NCBI GenBank assembly: GCA_012728975.1
Contig: JAAYDZ010000075.1
Coordinates: forward strand, 1-62,467
Length of the DNA: 62,467 nt
From: Bacteroidales bacterium
Lineage (GTDB): Bacteria; Bacteroidota; Bacteroidia; Bacteroidales; UBA932
Reading direction: 5' to 3'
Under the pieces are notes generated by a model. It was not told where the DNA came from. It worked only from the letters and a program-made list of their open reading frames with translations, and made no database searches. Below are positions 43,172-52,136 of the stretch, in pieces. A program made the translations under genes and the position numbers. The first letter of the stretch is position 1, and each line of letters opens with the position of its first letter.

Positions 43172-44773
43172 TTAGAATGAGATGCCCACTACAGCGCTGA
43201 TGCAGTGATGCATTGCACCGGCAAGATAGTTGATGCCGAGGGCATTTATCAACCGGTAGTCCAGATCGATATAACCGGTAATATTATTTTTGAAAAAATG
43301 TGAGTATCTGAATCCTGCCCCGGCATTGATGCGGTTGGCAGTGAAAAATTCAAATTCCTTGAGCATCGCATCATCCATCGTGCGCGGCGCTCTGGGGTTA
43401 TTGGTTTGTGTATATAATCCGTCATTCAAAGGGTTGCCTGTGCCACTTCCGAAGCCTGCGCAAAGACGGATTCCGATGATACCGCTTTCGCGGAAAATAT
43501 TATAGGCTCCCGAAAGCAGTCCGTCAATAGCGAGAATATTCTGTTTACGGTAGAAAGGATAGAGCGAAGCTGTTTGAGTGCGGTACATCGCATCTGCGGT
43601 GGCCTTCAGCACAAGTGTTGGACGATGGTCCCTAATGCCGAGATTTGCGGAATACTCCAGATTGCCCTCAATCAGATTTCTGTCCAGAACCTCGTTGCTA
43701 CCGAAATAGATGATCTCCTTGACTCCTTCAATGGTTTTTTCCTGGTAGACGTTCTCGTTGTTTATCAGGTGCGTATAGTCGGCTGAGAGCTTCACTATAT
43801 GTCGGTTATCTCCTTTGCCGAAAGATAAATGGCCATTATATCCCGCCTGGAAACCATTATGAGCCGAATACATTATGGTAGATGTGGACTTTCTGCCGTA
43901 ATAGCCGTCAAATGACTTGAATGAAAACTCATTAAATAGTCTGACTCTGGATGAAGGACCTATTTCCAGTTGAAGAGCACCTCCGTGATATGTGGTCAAC
44001 AGCGGCATAGTATTGGTTTGTGTTGAATAACCCTTCTCTCCAAACACCTCCCGCTGCCCGAAAAATCCACCGTAATCCACCAGATAGTAGTAGAGTTTGT
44101 CGGTTGTGCCGTAAATCTGATAATAAAAACTTTCGAGATTTCTTCTGAAAATATAATCGGCTCCTATTACGACCTTGTTCCCTATATTCCAGCTCAGACC
44201 GGCAGTCACTTCCATGTCCATTATCATATTGACGTGACGTGGATCACGAGCCTTGGAGTAGTTGCCACCTGTGTAGTCTATCCTGCCTCCTGCAGAAAGG
44301 GCATCATTGAAACGGTAGGCTACACCTCCGGTCAACTGATATGTCTCCAGTGTCTTTACTCCGGCTGTAGAGTCTGCCATTGCCACAACATTCAAAGGGG
44401 AATGAAATGGGTCGCTCATTACTGAGCCACCCATATTCTTCCCTTTAAAATAGTCATACGACAATTTACCGTAAACATAGACATCCTTTCCCAGGTGGGA
44501 GAATGACTCTGCCAAAGCTCCGGCATTAAAACTGTCATCCGACTGGTGATGGGCCACAAATCCGCCATTATTCTTGTCAAATCCTGCCTGCGTAATGAAG
44601 ATTTTCTCCACAGGCAGACGAATAAGACCGGCCGCATTGCTGCTGGTCAACCAGGGCTCTGAACCCTTTATGAAATTAAAATCATAAAGATTCTGCGGAG
44701 TCACCTGTGCCCGGCCTGAAAAGAGGCAGAACAACGCCATTACCATTATAGTCAGACAACGTTTCATCATCAA
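43172..44773 (-). CDS. DUF6850-type outer-membrane beta-barrel protein
   Basis: 533 residues. Signal peptide ending in GRAQ, then a protein made of alternating amphipathic strands with aromatic ends, finishing at ISAVVGISF, a beta-barrel C-terminus. The start block LYDFNFIKGSEPWLTSSNAAGL is characteristic of DUF6850 proteins, which are found next to DUF4876 lipoproteins and TonB receptors. No catalytic motif. It lies 6 nt after the DUF4876 gene and 11 nt before the DPP gene. A passive pore or receptor partner are both possible. Confidence 0.8.
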   Translation of the reverse strand: MMMKRCLTIMVMALFCLFSGRAQVTPQNLYDFNFIKGSEPWLTSSNAAGLIRLPVEKIFITQAGFDKNNGGFVAHHQSDDSFNAGALAESFSHLGKDVYVYGKLSYDYFKGKNMGGSVMSDPFHSPLNVVAMADSTAGVKTLETYQLTGGVAYRFNDALSAGGRIDYTGGNYSKARDPRHVNMIMDMEVTAGLSWNIGNKVVIGADYIFRRNLESFYYQIYGTTDKLYYYLVDYGGFFGQREVFGEKGYSTQTNTMPLLTTYHGGALQLEIGPSSRVRLFNEFSFKSFDGYYGRKSTSTIMYSAHNGFQAGYNGHLSFGKGDNRHIVKLSADYTHLINNENVYQEKTIEGVKEIIYFGSNEVLDRNLIEGNLEYSANLGIRDHRPTLVLKATADAMYRTQTASLYPFYRKQNILAIDGLLSGAYNIFRESGIIGIRLCAGFGSGTGNPLNDGLYTQTNNPRAPRTMDDAMLKEFEFFTANRINAGAGFRYSHFFKNNITGYIDLDYRLINALGINYLAGAMHHCISAVVGISF

Positions 44774-44779
44774 TTCCCC

Positions 44780-46129
44780 TTATTTGCTCCTCAACGAAGC
44801 TTCTTTGCGCTGGTGGAAATCGTTTCCGGAGTTGTTGGTATCCATGTAGATGATACGGGCGCCTGCCTTGATGGAGGCTTCAGCATCGATACCGCTCGGA
44901 TCGGTTGAACCCTCTTCCAGGTCACTTGTTCCCATATTGTAGCTGTAAACAAGTTTTCCCTTATTATCAGGTATCGCCTCGGTAGCCTCCTTGTTGACAT
45001 TACGATAGATGGAATATCCTTGTCTGTTGGTAAGTACCACGCTGCCTCCGTCAACAGAGGTGATGAGACGCTTGTTGTTTTTGCCGACATAACCGGCTGA
45101 AAATACCTCACAGGCATCCACAACCCATTCTGCAGAAACCCATTTACGCTTTCCTGAAGCCTTGTTGTCATATAAATTCTCGTTGGAAGTATCCTCAAAG
45201 AATGACTGAGGTGTCACACCGTCAGGAGTTATGAAGATAAAGAATGCGGGGCCGGTCACCGAAATAGGCCAACCCGTTCCCGTACCATATTTGTAGGCCT
45301 TGAGATAATGTGAGGTAGGGATTGCCTCAGAAGGTGTAGGGTAGTAAGAAGCCAGACTGTATCCCGATTCAGGGTCATACATAGCATAGTAGTTGCTGTT
45401 GGAGAGATTCACTGAATTGCTGTAGGTAAGAGTATGGTTGATGGCCCCATTTATAGCCACAACAACCTCTTCGCCCGGTTTGAGTACCGGAGCATTACCC
45501 TCCGCAAAGGTCCAGAAGCCATGTCCGGCGGGCACTCTGTTTTCTGCCTCATAAGTGAGTTTACCATCAACCACATCGACATTCGTTGTATGTGAGTTGT
45601 ATTGGATTGTCATTGCGAAGCAGAGGTTCTTTAGATCGGCATCAACTGTGGAGTTGTTGTAAAGAATGACATACTTATCATTCTGGAAATAACCGGAACC
45701 GTCATCTTTTTGACAACCGCCGGTGTAAAGCTCCTTAACGATGATCTGTTTTGCCTCTGAACCGACCATGTCGATGGTAACCACGAAAGGAGTCTTCTCA
45801 TAATCGTGAGTAATGGCAACTTGCTGTTTAAAGCCGTTGAAGGAGTAAGCAGTACCGCTTTCGGCACGGGTTTCAGTAGCGGAAAATTCATAAAGACCGG
45901 CAACTGCAGGCACAACTGCATTACCTTGAGCATCGGTTGTGCCGACATAAATCATTCCGGTATTGGTATTGACCGCATTTACCGTAACGCCGGCTACGGG
46001 ATCAGCATCCGAATAGACCAACTGAACTTTGACGTCATACAATTTGTAAGGGTCATCCTTGTGACAGGAGACCGCAGCGATTAAGAATACGCTGCACATC
46101 AGAAATGAAACAAACTTTTTCATACGCAT
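44780..46129 (-). CDS. DUF4876 lipoprotein
   Basis: 449 residues. Lipobox AAVSC (Cys-22). A CarboxypepD_reg/Cna_B-like beta-sandwich follows: YDVKVQLVYSDADPVAGVTV, TDAQGNAVVPAVAGLYEFSA. The larger C-terminal part reads IIVKELYTGGCQKDDGSGYF, NDKYVILYNNSTVDADL, then VGKNNKRLITSVDGGSV, the DUF4876 block. Ends in a basic stretch (HQRKEASLRSK). It sits 12 nt after the TonB receptor gene and 6 nt before DUF6850, so it is probably the receptor's surface lipoprotein. Ligand unknown. Confidence 0.85.
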   Translation of the reverse strand: MRMKKFVSFLMCSVFLIAAVSCHKDDPYKLYDVKVQLVYSDADPVAGVTVNAVNTNTGMIYVGTTDAQGNAVVPAVAGLYEFSATETRAESGTAYSFNGFKQQVAITHDYEKTPFVVTIDMVGSEAKQIIVKELYTGGCQKDDGSGYFQNDKYVILYNNSTVDADLKNLCFAMTIQYNSHTTNVDVVDGKLTYEAENRVPAGHGFWTFAEGNAPVLKPGEEVVVAINGAINHTLTYSNSVNLSNSNYYAMYDPESGYSLASYYPTPSEAIPTSHYLKAYKYGTGTGWPISVTGPAFFIFITPDGVTPQSFFEDTSNENLYDNKASGKRKWVSAEWVVDACEVFSAGYVGKNNKRLITSVDGGSVVLTNRQGYSIYRNVNKEATEAIPDNKGKLVYSYNMGTSDLEEGSTDPSGIDAEASIKAGARIIYMDTNNSGNDFHQRKEASLRSK

Positions 46130-46141
46130 TGTGTATTTATA

Positions 46142-49087
46142 TTATTGTATTTTTAGCCTCAATGTGAGTCCATAATAAAATTTAGGTATATATGATAAAA
46201 ATTCAAACAAAGATACATCGGTCTGTGAAGCGCTTGTTTTGAATCTCATTGTCGAATAAAAGAAATTGTTGGCATAAAATGAGAGAGAGGCTATTCTGCC
46301 TATTTCCTTGGTCACGCTGATATTGGCCGAGAAATAGGGAGAAAAGACATTCTTAAGGTAGAGATAATTGTATCCCGTCGTGTTGATCATTGCATCCAGC
46401 TCTGAAAATAGCTGCTTGTTGTTATCTTTAGCCCAGAGATATTTTTCACGGAATGGGATGAGAGTTTTGGGATCGTCAAAGGTGGAATAATAGAGAGGAT
46501 ATTTGGCGACATGGCCCTTTATGTCGTAAAACTCGGTGCCTGATGGAATTTTATCCTGACCGCTGATAGGCCAGGTAGTCTGTTCGCCGCTATATTCCGC
46601 AAGGTTGCGATCGTGACGGTAGAGCGAGCTTTCGAGTCTGAGGGTAAATATCAGTCGCGCCTTGGGAATATGAGTAGTGAAAGTTATGTTGTTACGCAAC
46701 TTAAGACTCTCGGAACCGTTGCTTGTTCCGGAACCGCTACCAACAAAGTGCCCTACAAACTGGTATGGTGTGATACCGTCCGACATGGTGCGGTTGGTCT
46801 GGTACGACTGCACTATGTTCTCATTTGTGCTCCTGTATTTATAAAGAGTACCGTCCATTCTGATAGAGGTACGAATGGCAGGTATCTGTCCGAAGTCTAT
46901 CACCCATTCTATGCCTTTACGTACGGTAGGGGCTACCTCGTTGGTCACTTTGGTCTTTGAAACAAAGGTGTTTTTCTCCGTATAGGCGAGTGTCTGATCA
47001 GGCACTTTGCCGGTGATATCTTTCACGGTAACTACTCCCGTCTTCCTGTCTATGGAGTAGAGGCGCTCGGAGGAGGGGATCAGACACCCTTCCAGACTGC
47101 GTTGGTCCGTCCATTTGTAGGTAAAGGGCTCATATTCACTGTATGTGAAGTAAGAGTCCAGAGTTTTGGAATAGAAGGCCGCAAGGGAAATTTTAACGCC
47201 TGCTATATCCGCCTCAACTCCCACTTCGCTCTGCTGCGCCTTCTGCCATCTGAGATCGGGGTTATATTCTATCTGTCTCGGAAGAATGTAATATGCGTAG
47301 AATGCAGTTCCGTCCGCCATTGTACCGGGAGCAAAGACCTGTTTTCCGTAATAGGATGGTGTAGGGTAGAGAATGGAGACCGAAGGTAGTTTAACTGCCA
47401 CACCCCAGCTGCCACGCAGTGAGAGCTCTCTTAAGACACGACTTCTTTGATATTTTATAATCGAATATCTCACATTAAATCGCGGGGAGAGACTATTGAC
47501 AGTACCATAACCCGAATTGTTTATCATAGTCCACTCTGAGCGAACACCACCCACAAGATTGAGCGAGGTTGTCCCTATTGGAATGGTGATATTTTCTTCA
47601 GCGTAGGCCGCCAGATTGTTGACAAAAGGGATATCCTTGTAGGGATAGGGTCTCCAATCCGGTGCCTTCGAGAGATCCTCATAATAAAAGCCTTCTCCGA
47701 GATTGCCGCTTCCGGTAAAGTGGGCTCCAAGTTTCAGTTTGTTGACCACTCCTCCAAAGTCGTGAGCCCAGTTTATCTTTAGGTGAAGATTATAATCAAG
47801 AGGCTTATCATCCCTGTAGCTAACCTCATACCAATATCCGGCAGGCCTGAGAATCACCTCAGCATCGGGATTGGATGAATAGGGAGTGGAAACAAAATAT
47901 CCCTCTTCCATTCCATGGAGAGAGGATGTGGAACTGGAACTGGATTTATTTTCGCTTAATGAGGAGAGATTATCGGAATAGACTACCGAACCCGTGAGTT
48001 CAATATTGGTAATCCAGGATTTGTTTAGAAGCCAGTTGAGTGAGAAATTGCCTCGAATGGTATTCTCCTTCACCTTTTCGAAAGTCTCCATGAAGGAGTC
48101 GGGATCGGCACTCTTGTCATATCCGCCGATGTTGCCGGAAACTCCGGTCGAAAATCTTACCGGCTGCCCAAACGCGTCGAAAGAATTGGAATAAATCAAT
48201 GAAAAGGCGTTGCGCTGGTAGGTGGTAAAAGGAGATGCCAGATCGTGGACGGAAGTGGTCCTTTCGGCACTCGCATTGATTACTCCGCCCTTCGCCCCAA
48301 GGTCAAATCCCTTGCTTAAAGAGAGTTGCTTGGTATTGGGGCTGGTCATTGCAGTAATCATCCATGGGGATTTTCCTTTGCGGGTGTTGATCTTTACCAC
48401 TCCGTTGGTCATATCACCATGCTCCACAGAAGGCACTCCGGTTATGATCTCTATTGACTCTACATTGGATGAGGCTATATTACGGGTAGAAACTCCCGAT
48501 ACTCCACCGTGGGTAGCATTATTGGAGAGGCGCACGCCGTCAAGTTCAACCGCAGTACCAAAAGAGGAAATCGCTGAGGTCTCGTCGGAGCGGATTTGAA
48601 AAGCATCAGTCGAACTGGTGAGTTTGCCGCTATTGGCCGAAACGCCACCCGGCAGCAATGAGGAGATGTCCGAGATATTGACCATCTGCATATGTTCAAG
48701 TGCAGTCCTGTCAATTTGACGGCTGGTGGTGGCACTGTTGGTGTTTTCCTTTGCAACCACCACTGCGCTCTCGAGGGTCAGGTCATCAATCGCAAGATAA
48801 TAGGTAACTCCTTTCAGGTCTTTGGTAATATCTATTTCAAATGTGGTAGGGGCATATCCCAGACAGGATATCTCTACTTTGGTTTTGCCTTGCGAAACCC
48901 CGCTGATAACAAATTCGCCCTTTGCATTGGCTACTGCCCACAACTCCTTATCCGGCATCACCACGGTGGCAAATTCCACAGGAATGTCAGTACCCTTTTC
49001 AAGCACCTTTCCCGAAAATTGATATTTCTGGGCAAAGGCGGGAAAAAAGGAGAGTAAAGCAATTATTATTAGCAATGCCTTTCTCAT
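46142..49087 (-). CDS. TonB-dependent outer-membrane receptor
   Basis: 981 residues. Signal peptide ending in AFAQ; CarboxypepD_reg-like domain (QFSGKVLEKGTDIPVEFATV); plug domain with MVNISDISSLLPGGVS and GTAVELDGVRLSNNAT, then VEIITGVPSVEHGDMTNGVV, the end of the plug. The barrel ends GLTLRLKIQ. No TonB-box can be named with certainty. The gene lies 4 nt after a BACON lipoprotein and 12 nt before the DUF4876 lipoprotein. The neighbouring DPP suggests a peptide-derived cargo; that is inference. Confidence 0.93.
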   Translation of the reverse strand: MRKALLIIIALLSFFPAFAQKYQFSGKVLEKGTDIPVEFATVVMPDKELWAVANAKGEFVISGVSQGKTKVEISCLGYAPTTFEIDITKDLKGVTYYLAIDDLTLESAVVVAKENTNSATTSRQIDRTALEHMQMVNISDISSLLPGGVSANSGKLTSSTDAFQIRSDETSAISSFGTAVELDGVRLSNNATHGGVSGVSTRNIASSNVESIEIITGVPSVEHGDMTNGVVKINTRKGKSPWMITAMTSPNTKQLSLSKGFDLGAKGGVINASAERTTSVHDLASPFTTYQRNAFSLIYSNSFDAFGQPVRFSTGVSGNIGGYDKSADPDSFMETFEKVKENTIRGNFSLNWLLNKSWITNIELTGSVVYSDNLSSLSENKSSSSSTSSLHGMEEGYFVSTPYSSNPDAEVILRPAGYWYEVSYRDDKPLDYNLHLKINWAHDFGGVVNKLKLGAHFTGSGNLGEGFYYEDLSKAPDWRPYPYKDIPFVNNLAAYAEENITIPIGTTSLNLVGGVRSEWTMINNSGYGTVNSLSPRFNVRYSIIKYQRSRVLRELSLRGSWGVAVKLPSVSILYPTPSYYGKQVFAPGTMADGTAFYAYYILPRQIEYNPDLRWQKAQQSEVGVEADIAGVKISLAAFYSKTLDSYFTYSEYEPFTYKWTDQRSLEGCLIPSSERLYSIDRKTGVVTVKDITGKVPDQTLAYTEKNTFVSKTKVTNEVAPTVRKGIEWVIDFGQIPAIRTSIRMDGTLYKYRSTNENIVQSYQTNRTMSDGITPYQFVGHFVGSGSGTSNGSESLKLRNNITFTTHIPKARLIFTLRLESSLYRHDRNLAEYSGEQTTWPISGQDKIPSGTEFYDIKGHVAKYPLYYSTFDDPKTLIPFREKYLWAKDNNKQLFSELDAMINTTGYNYLYLKNVFSPYFSANISVTKEIGRIASLSFYANNFFYSTMRFKTSASQTDVSLFEFLSYIPKFYYGLTLRLKIQ

Positions 49088-49091
49088 AATA

Positions 49092-49700
49092 CTACAGAGA
49101 TGTCTGAACTATTTTTATTTGTGACGTTGTATTCTGGTATTCTTTAAGTCTGAAAGTAATAAGACACTCTCTCGCAAAACCGGTTTTGTTGACGTCGGCA
49201 GTCACCCTTATGATGTCGTTTGCCTTTCCTGTTTCCGGAGAAAATGTAAACGCAGGATTTGAACACGTGGCTGTCCACTCACGGTTGGCCGTCAACAGAA
49301 ATTGTGTACCACCCCCTTCAGCAGCGATACTAAGTTGTCCAACGTCAACTCCAATAAAGGGATAAGAACCGATCGTCACGACTGTCTTGGTAATTTTGGA
49401 GCTCTCCTCACCCTTAGCGGTGAATGTTATCCTGGCCACCTGAGTGGACTTTGATGTAGTTGCGGGAACTGAAATCCTTACAGTGCCATCCTTAGTGCCC
49501 GAAGTGGGAGAAATAGTTATACCGAGAGTATCACAATCCACTGTCCAATCTACATTGCAACGGACATTGACATCGAACGAGCCGCCGTTGTAGTCAAAAG
49601 TTATAGCATAAGGATCTACCGAAATCTCGGGGTCCACCACCTTATGGCAAGAGGTTGCCATAAACACTACCGCCAGAATAATAGGAAAAATCTTACGCAT
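49092..49700 (-). CDS. BACON-domain lipoprotein, first gene of the TonB/DPP operon
   Basis: 202 residues from ATG 49700 (MRKIFPIILAVVFMATSC, lipidated Cys-18); the longer frame includes the promoter region. Two BACON domains: YAITFDYNGGSFDVNVRCNV followed by DWTVDCDTLGITISPTSG, and VGQLSIAAEGGGTQFLLTAN followed by REWTATCSNPAFTFSPETG, each ending in V-x-I. BACON domains are thought to bind carbohydrate or mucin-like surfaces. A TATATTTG element 20 nt upstream of the start gives the operon promoter. The TonB gene starts 4 nt later. Confidence 0.88.
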   Translation of the reverse strand: MRKIFPIILAVVFMATSCHKVVDPEISVDPYAITFDYNGGSFDVNVRCNVDWTVDCDTLGITISPTSGTKDGTVRISVPATTSKSTQVARITFTAKGEESSKITKTVVTIGSYPFIGVDVGQLSIAAEGGGTQFLLTANREWTATCSNPAFTFSPETGKANDIIRVTADVNKTGFARECLITFRLKEYQNTTSQIKIVQTSL

Positions 49701-49720
49701 ATTATAATCTGTATAATTGA

Positions 49721-49728
49721 CAAATATA
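49721..49728 (-). promoter_or_regulatory. -7 element of the TonB/DUF4876/DUF6850/DPP operon
   Basis: Reads TATATTTG on the minus strand, 20 nt before ATG 49700. A -33 TTG at normal distance was not found. Confidence 0.6.
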
Positions 49729-49791
49729 GGTAAAAAAAGAAAAATATGTTCTTCCCGGAACAAAAAAAACACTACAACTGCATATTATTTA

Positions 49792-49799
49792 TAACTTTG
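49792..49799 (+). promoter_or_regulatory. -7 element for the small BACON-like lipoprotein
   Basis: TAACTTTG, full consensus, only 7 nt before ATG 49807. The transcript would have almost no leader. Confidence 0.5.
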
Positions 49800-49806
49800 T
49801 CTTGAA

Positions 49807-50205
49807 ATGAAAGAGAAGAAAACCATTTTGACCTGGGCTGTTGCTGCACTTTTTCTCCTTGTGCTGCTCGCTCAGTTTGTTTCGTGTGAAAAATATATTC
49901 TTCCTGAGCTGACCATCTCTCAGGACACCATTATATTCAGCCACAATATCGACAGTGCTTATTTGGATGTACACTCCAATGTCATCTGGGAGATAGAAAC
50001 ACCAGACATCACTTATAGTGACCAATGGATAATTGTTAAACCCAACTGGGCAGATGGTGACACCACCGTTGTCTTTAAGACTACCCTGAATGAAGGCCCT
50101 ATGCGGCAAACCCAGGCCAGGATATTCAGCGAAACGATAGAACATCATCTGCTGCTGATCCAAGAGGGTGCACCCGAAAAACCCGAAGATTCGGAAAATC
50201 CGTAA
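49807..50205 (+). CDS. small BACON-like lipoprotein
   Basis: 132 residues. Lipobox FVSC (Cys-27). The mature part is one BACON-like beta-sandwich: ELTISQDTIIFSHNIDSAYL, NVIWEIETPDITYSDQWI, ADGDTTVVFKTTLNEGPMRQ, then EHHLLLIQEGAPEKPE. The middle TSP-like loops are shorter than in the BACON gene divergent to it. A nearly leaderless transcript from 49792-49799 is likely. It converges on the MBOAT gene and is not part of that operon. Confidence 0.75.
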   Translation: MKEKKTILTWAVAALFLLVLLAQFVSCEKYILPELTISQDTIIFSHNIDSAYLDVHSNVIWEIETPDITYSDQWIIVKPNWADGDTTVVFKTTLNEGPMRQTQARIFSETIEHHLLLIQEGAPEKPEDSENP

Positions 50206-50222
50206 AGCAATTCCGATAACCC

Positions 50223-52136
50223 TTAGAACTGAAAATAGATAAACGACTGCAGATCCGCAGTAATAAACTGGTATACGATAAATACCGCCAGGGCCACTAT
50301 CAAAGCCATAAGGGGTAGCGGCATAGATGCAAACCAGAGGCGATAACGGCGTTTAAAACGGTCTGGGAACCAGTGAATGACCATACCTGCCACTATAAGC
50401 AAAAACACATTGCGATATTGCCAGACAATCTCAGGTATCATCGACAACTCCCAATGGCTGCCTATACGGTTTACCATATTCTTTGCAGTATTCCAGGCTG
50501 TCTCGTTGGCTTCGGCAGGATCGAGATTGGATCCCGAACGGAAAAAGAGACGCGTAAATGTGATGAAGACAAATGTCTGGAAAATAGCCCAGATATCCGA
50601 AATACGTCTGAAACGTGGCTCTTGTGAGCCCTCAGGTCCCGCCACGACAGCTGCTTCAACACCACGCAAACGGCAAACAAGCATATATAGAAGTTTTACC
50701 AGATTACCGGCCCACATTACCGCCATCCAGACAAAAAACATATTGAAAAGCGGACGGGGCGCAACGACACAGAGAACCCCGAACATAGCAGTAACGGCCG
50801 TGATGACAATAAATCTGAGACCTATGCCCCAGTTTTTCCATATCTTGTGAATCACCATTCCTATGCCGTTAAGGCCACCCCAAATCATGAAGTTCCAGCT
50901 TGCTCCATGCCACAAACCACCCAGCAACATCGTGTTCATCGAGTTGAGATTAGTTGTAATGGTTCTGCGTTTTTCAGGTCTGAAACGAGCCAGCAATATA
51001 AGTGCTACAGCTATTATCAGCACAACCAGAGCCACTAACCAGGATCCTGCAAGTAAAACTCCGATAAGTGAAATGGTTACAATACAGCAATATGTGCCGA
51101 AAGTGGCGTTGCGGTTGCCTCCCAAAGGGATATAGAGATAATCCTTAAGCCATCTGGAAAGAGACATATGCCATCTTTTCCAAAATTCACCCGGGTGCCT
51201 GGCCTTGTAAGGCGAATTGAAGTTTTGGGGAAGATAAAAGCCCATCAACATTGCCACGCCGATAGCTATGTCGGTATATCCTGAAAAGTCAGCATAAACC
51301 TGCAGCGAATATCCAAAGAGAGCCATTACATTTTCAAAACCAGAGTAGAGCAACGGATTTTCAAAGACGCGGTCAATGAAATTAACGGCCAGGTAGTCGC
51401 TGAGAACAATTTTCTTGACAAGACCATTTACAATCCAGAATACTGCTATACCGAACTGTCTTCTGCTAAGAAAGAACTTACGATGCAGCTGCGGTATAAA
51501 TTCGCTGGCACGAACTATCGGACCGGCCACCAGTTGCGGGAAAAAACTCAAATAGAAGCCAAAATCCAGAATATTCCGAACAGGGGTCACCCTTCCGCGA
51601 TAAACATCCATTATATAGCTGATTGCCTGGAAAGTATAGAACGAAATACCCACCGGCAAAATTATCGTATCTACACTGAATCGGCCGGAACCTGTAATGG
51701 CATTGCCAATTACGGCAAACATATCAAATACGGCAAACTCCGTCCCGAATAGATTGTTGACTACATCCGTTATGAAATATGCATATTTAAAGTAACATAG
51801 CGTAAAGAGATTGACAATCAGGCTCACTATCAGCACCGCTCTTTTTCCCCTGTCACTCTTTCTGGAATACATCCATTTGGCGCCTAAGAAATTATAAAGC
51901 GTCACAAAGAGAAGTATCAGAGTGAAAATCCCGCTGGTCTTGTAATAGAAAAAGACACTGGCAAAAAAGAGAAAACCGTTTCTAAGCAGCAGTTTATTTT
52001 TAAATAGGGCAAAAAGGGCGAACACTATCGCAAAAAAGGCCCAGAAATAAAATTGCGTGAAAAGCAACGGGTGAGACTGATCAAATGTGAAGAGCCCCTT
52101 CAGGAAATCTGCCGCTATCTGGAGAAAATCGATCAT
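50223..52136 (-). CDS. MBOAT-family O-acyltransferase
   Basis: 637 residues with about 12-14 transmembrane segments. The central MBOAT region is well preserved: YSLQVYADFSGYTDIAIGVAMLMG, FWKRWHMSLSRWLKDYLYIPLGGNR, and the catalytic-type His in MLLGGLWHGASWNFMIWG. It belongs with AlgI/PatA/DltB-type proteins, which move acyl groups through the membrane to a sugar or peptidoglycan acceptor. It is the last gene of a five-gene run and overlaps the SGNH gene upstream by 4 bp (ATGA), so acceptor acylation by an SGNH partner is likely. Confidence 0.93.
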   Translation of the reverse strand: MIDFLQIAADFLKGLFTFDQSHPLLFTQFYFWAFFAIVFALFALFKNKLLLRNGFLFFASVFFYYKTSGIFTLILLFVTLYNFLGAKWMYSRKSDRGKRAVLIVSLIVNLFTLCYFKYAYFITDVVNNLFGTEFAVFDMFAVIGNAITGSGRFSVDTIILPVGISFYTFQAISYIMDVYRGRVTPVRNILDFGFYLSFFPQLVAGPIVRASEFIPQLHRKFFLSRRQFGIAVFWIVNGLVKKIVLSDYLAVNFIDRVFENPLLYSGFENVMALFGYSLQVYADFSGYTDIAIGVAMLMGFYLPQNFNSPYKARHPGEFWKRWHMSLSRWLKDYLYIPLGGNRNATFGTYCCIVTISLIGVLLAGSWLVALVVLIIAVALILLARFRPEKRRTITTNLNSMNTMLLGGLWHGASWNFMIWGGLNGIGMVIHKIWKNWGIGLRFIVITAVTAMFGVLCVVAPRPLFNMFFVWMAVMWAGNLVKLLYMLVCRLRGVEAAVVAGPEGSQEPRFRRISDIWAIFQTFVFITFTRLFFRSGSNLDPAEANETAWNTAKNMVNRIGSHWELSMIPEIVWQYRNVFLLIVAGMVIHWFPDRFKRRYRLWFASMPLPLMALIVALAVFIVYQFITADLQSFIYFQF

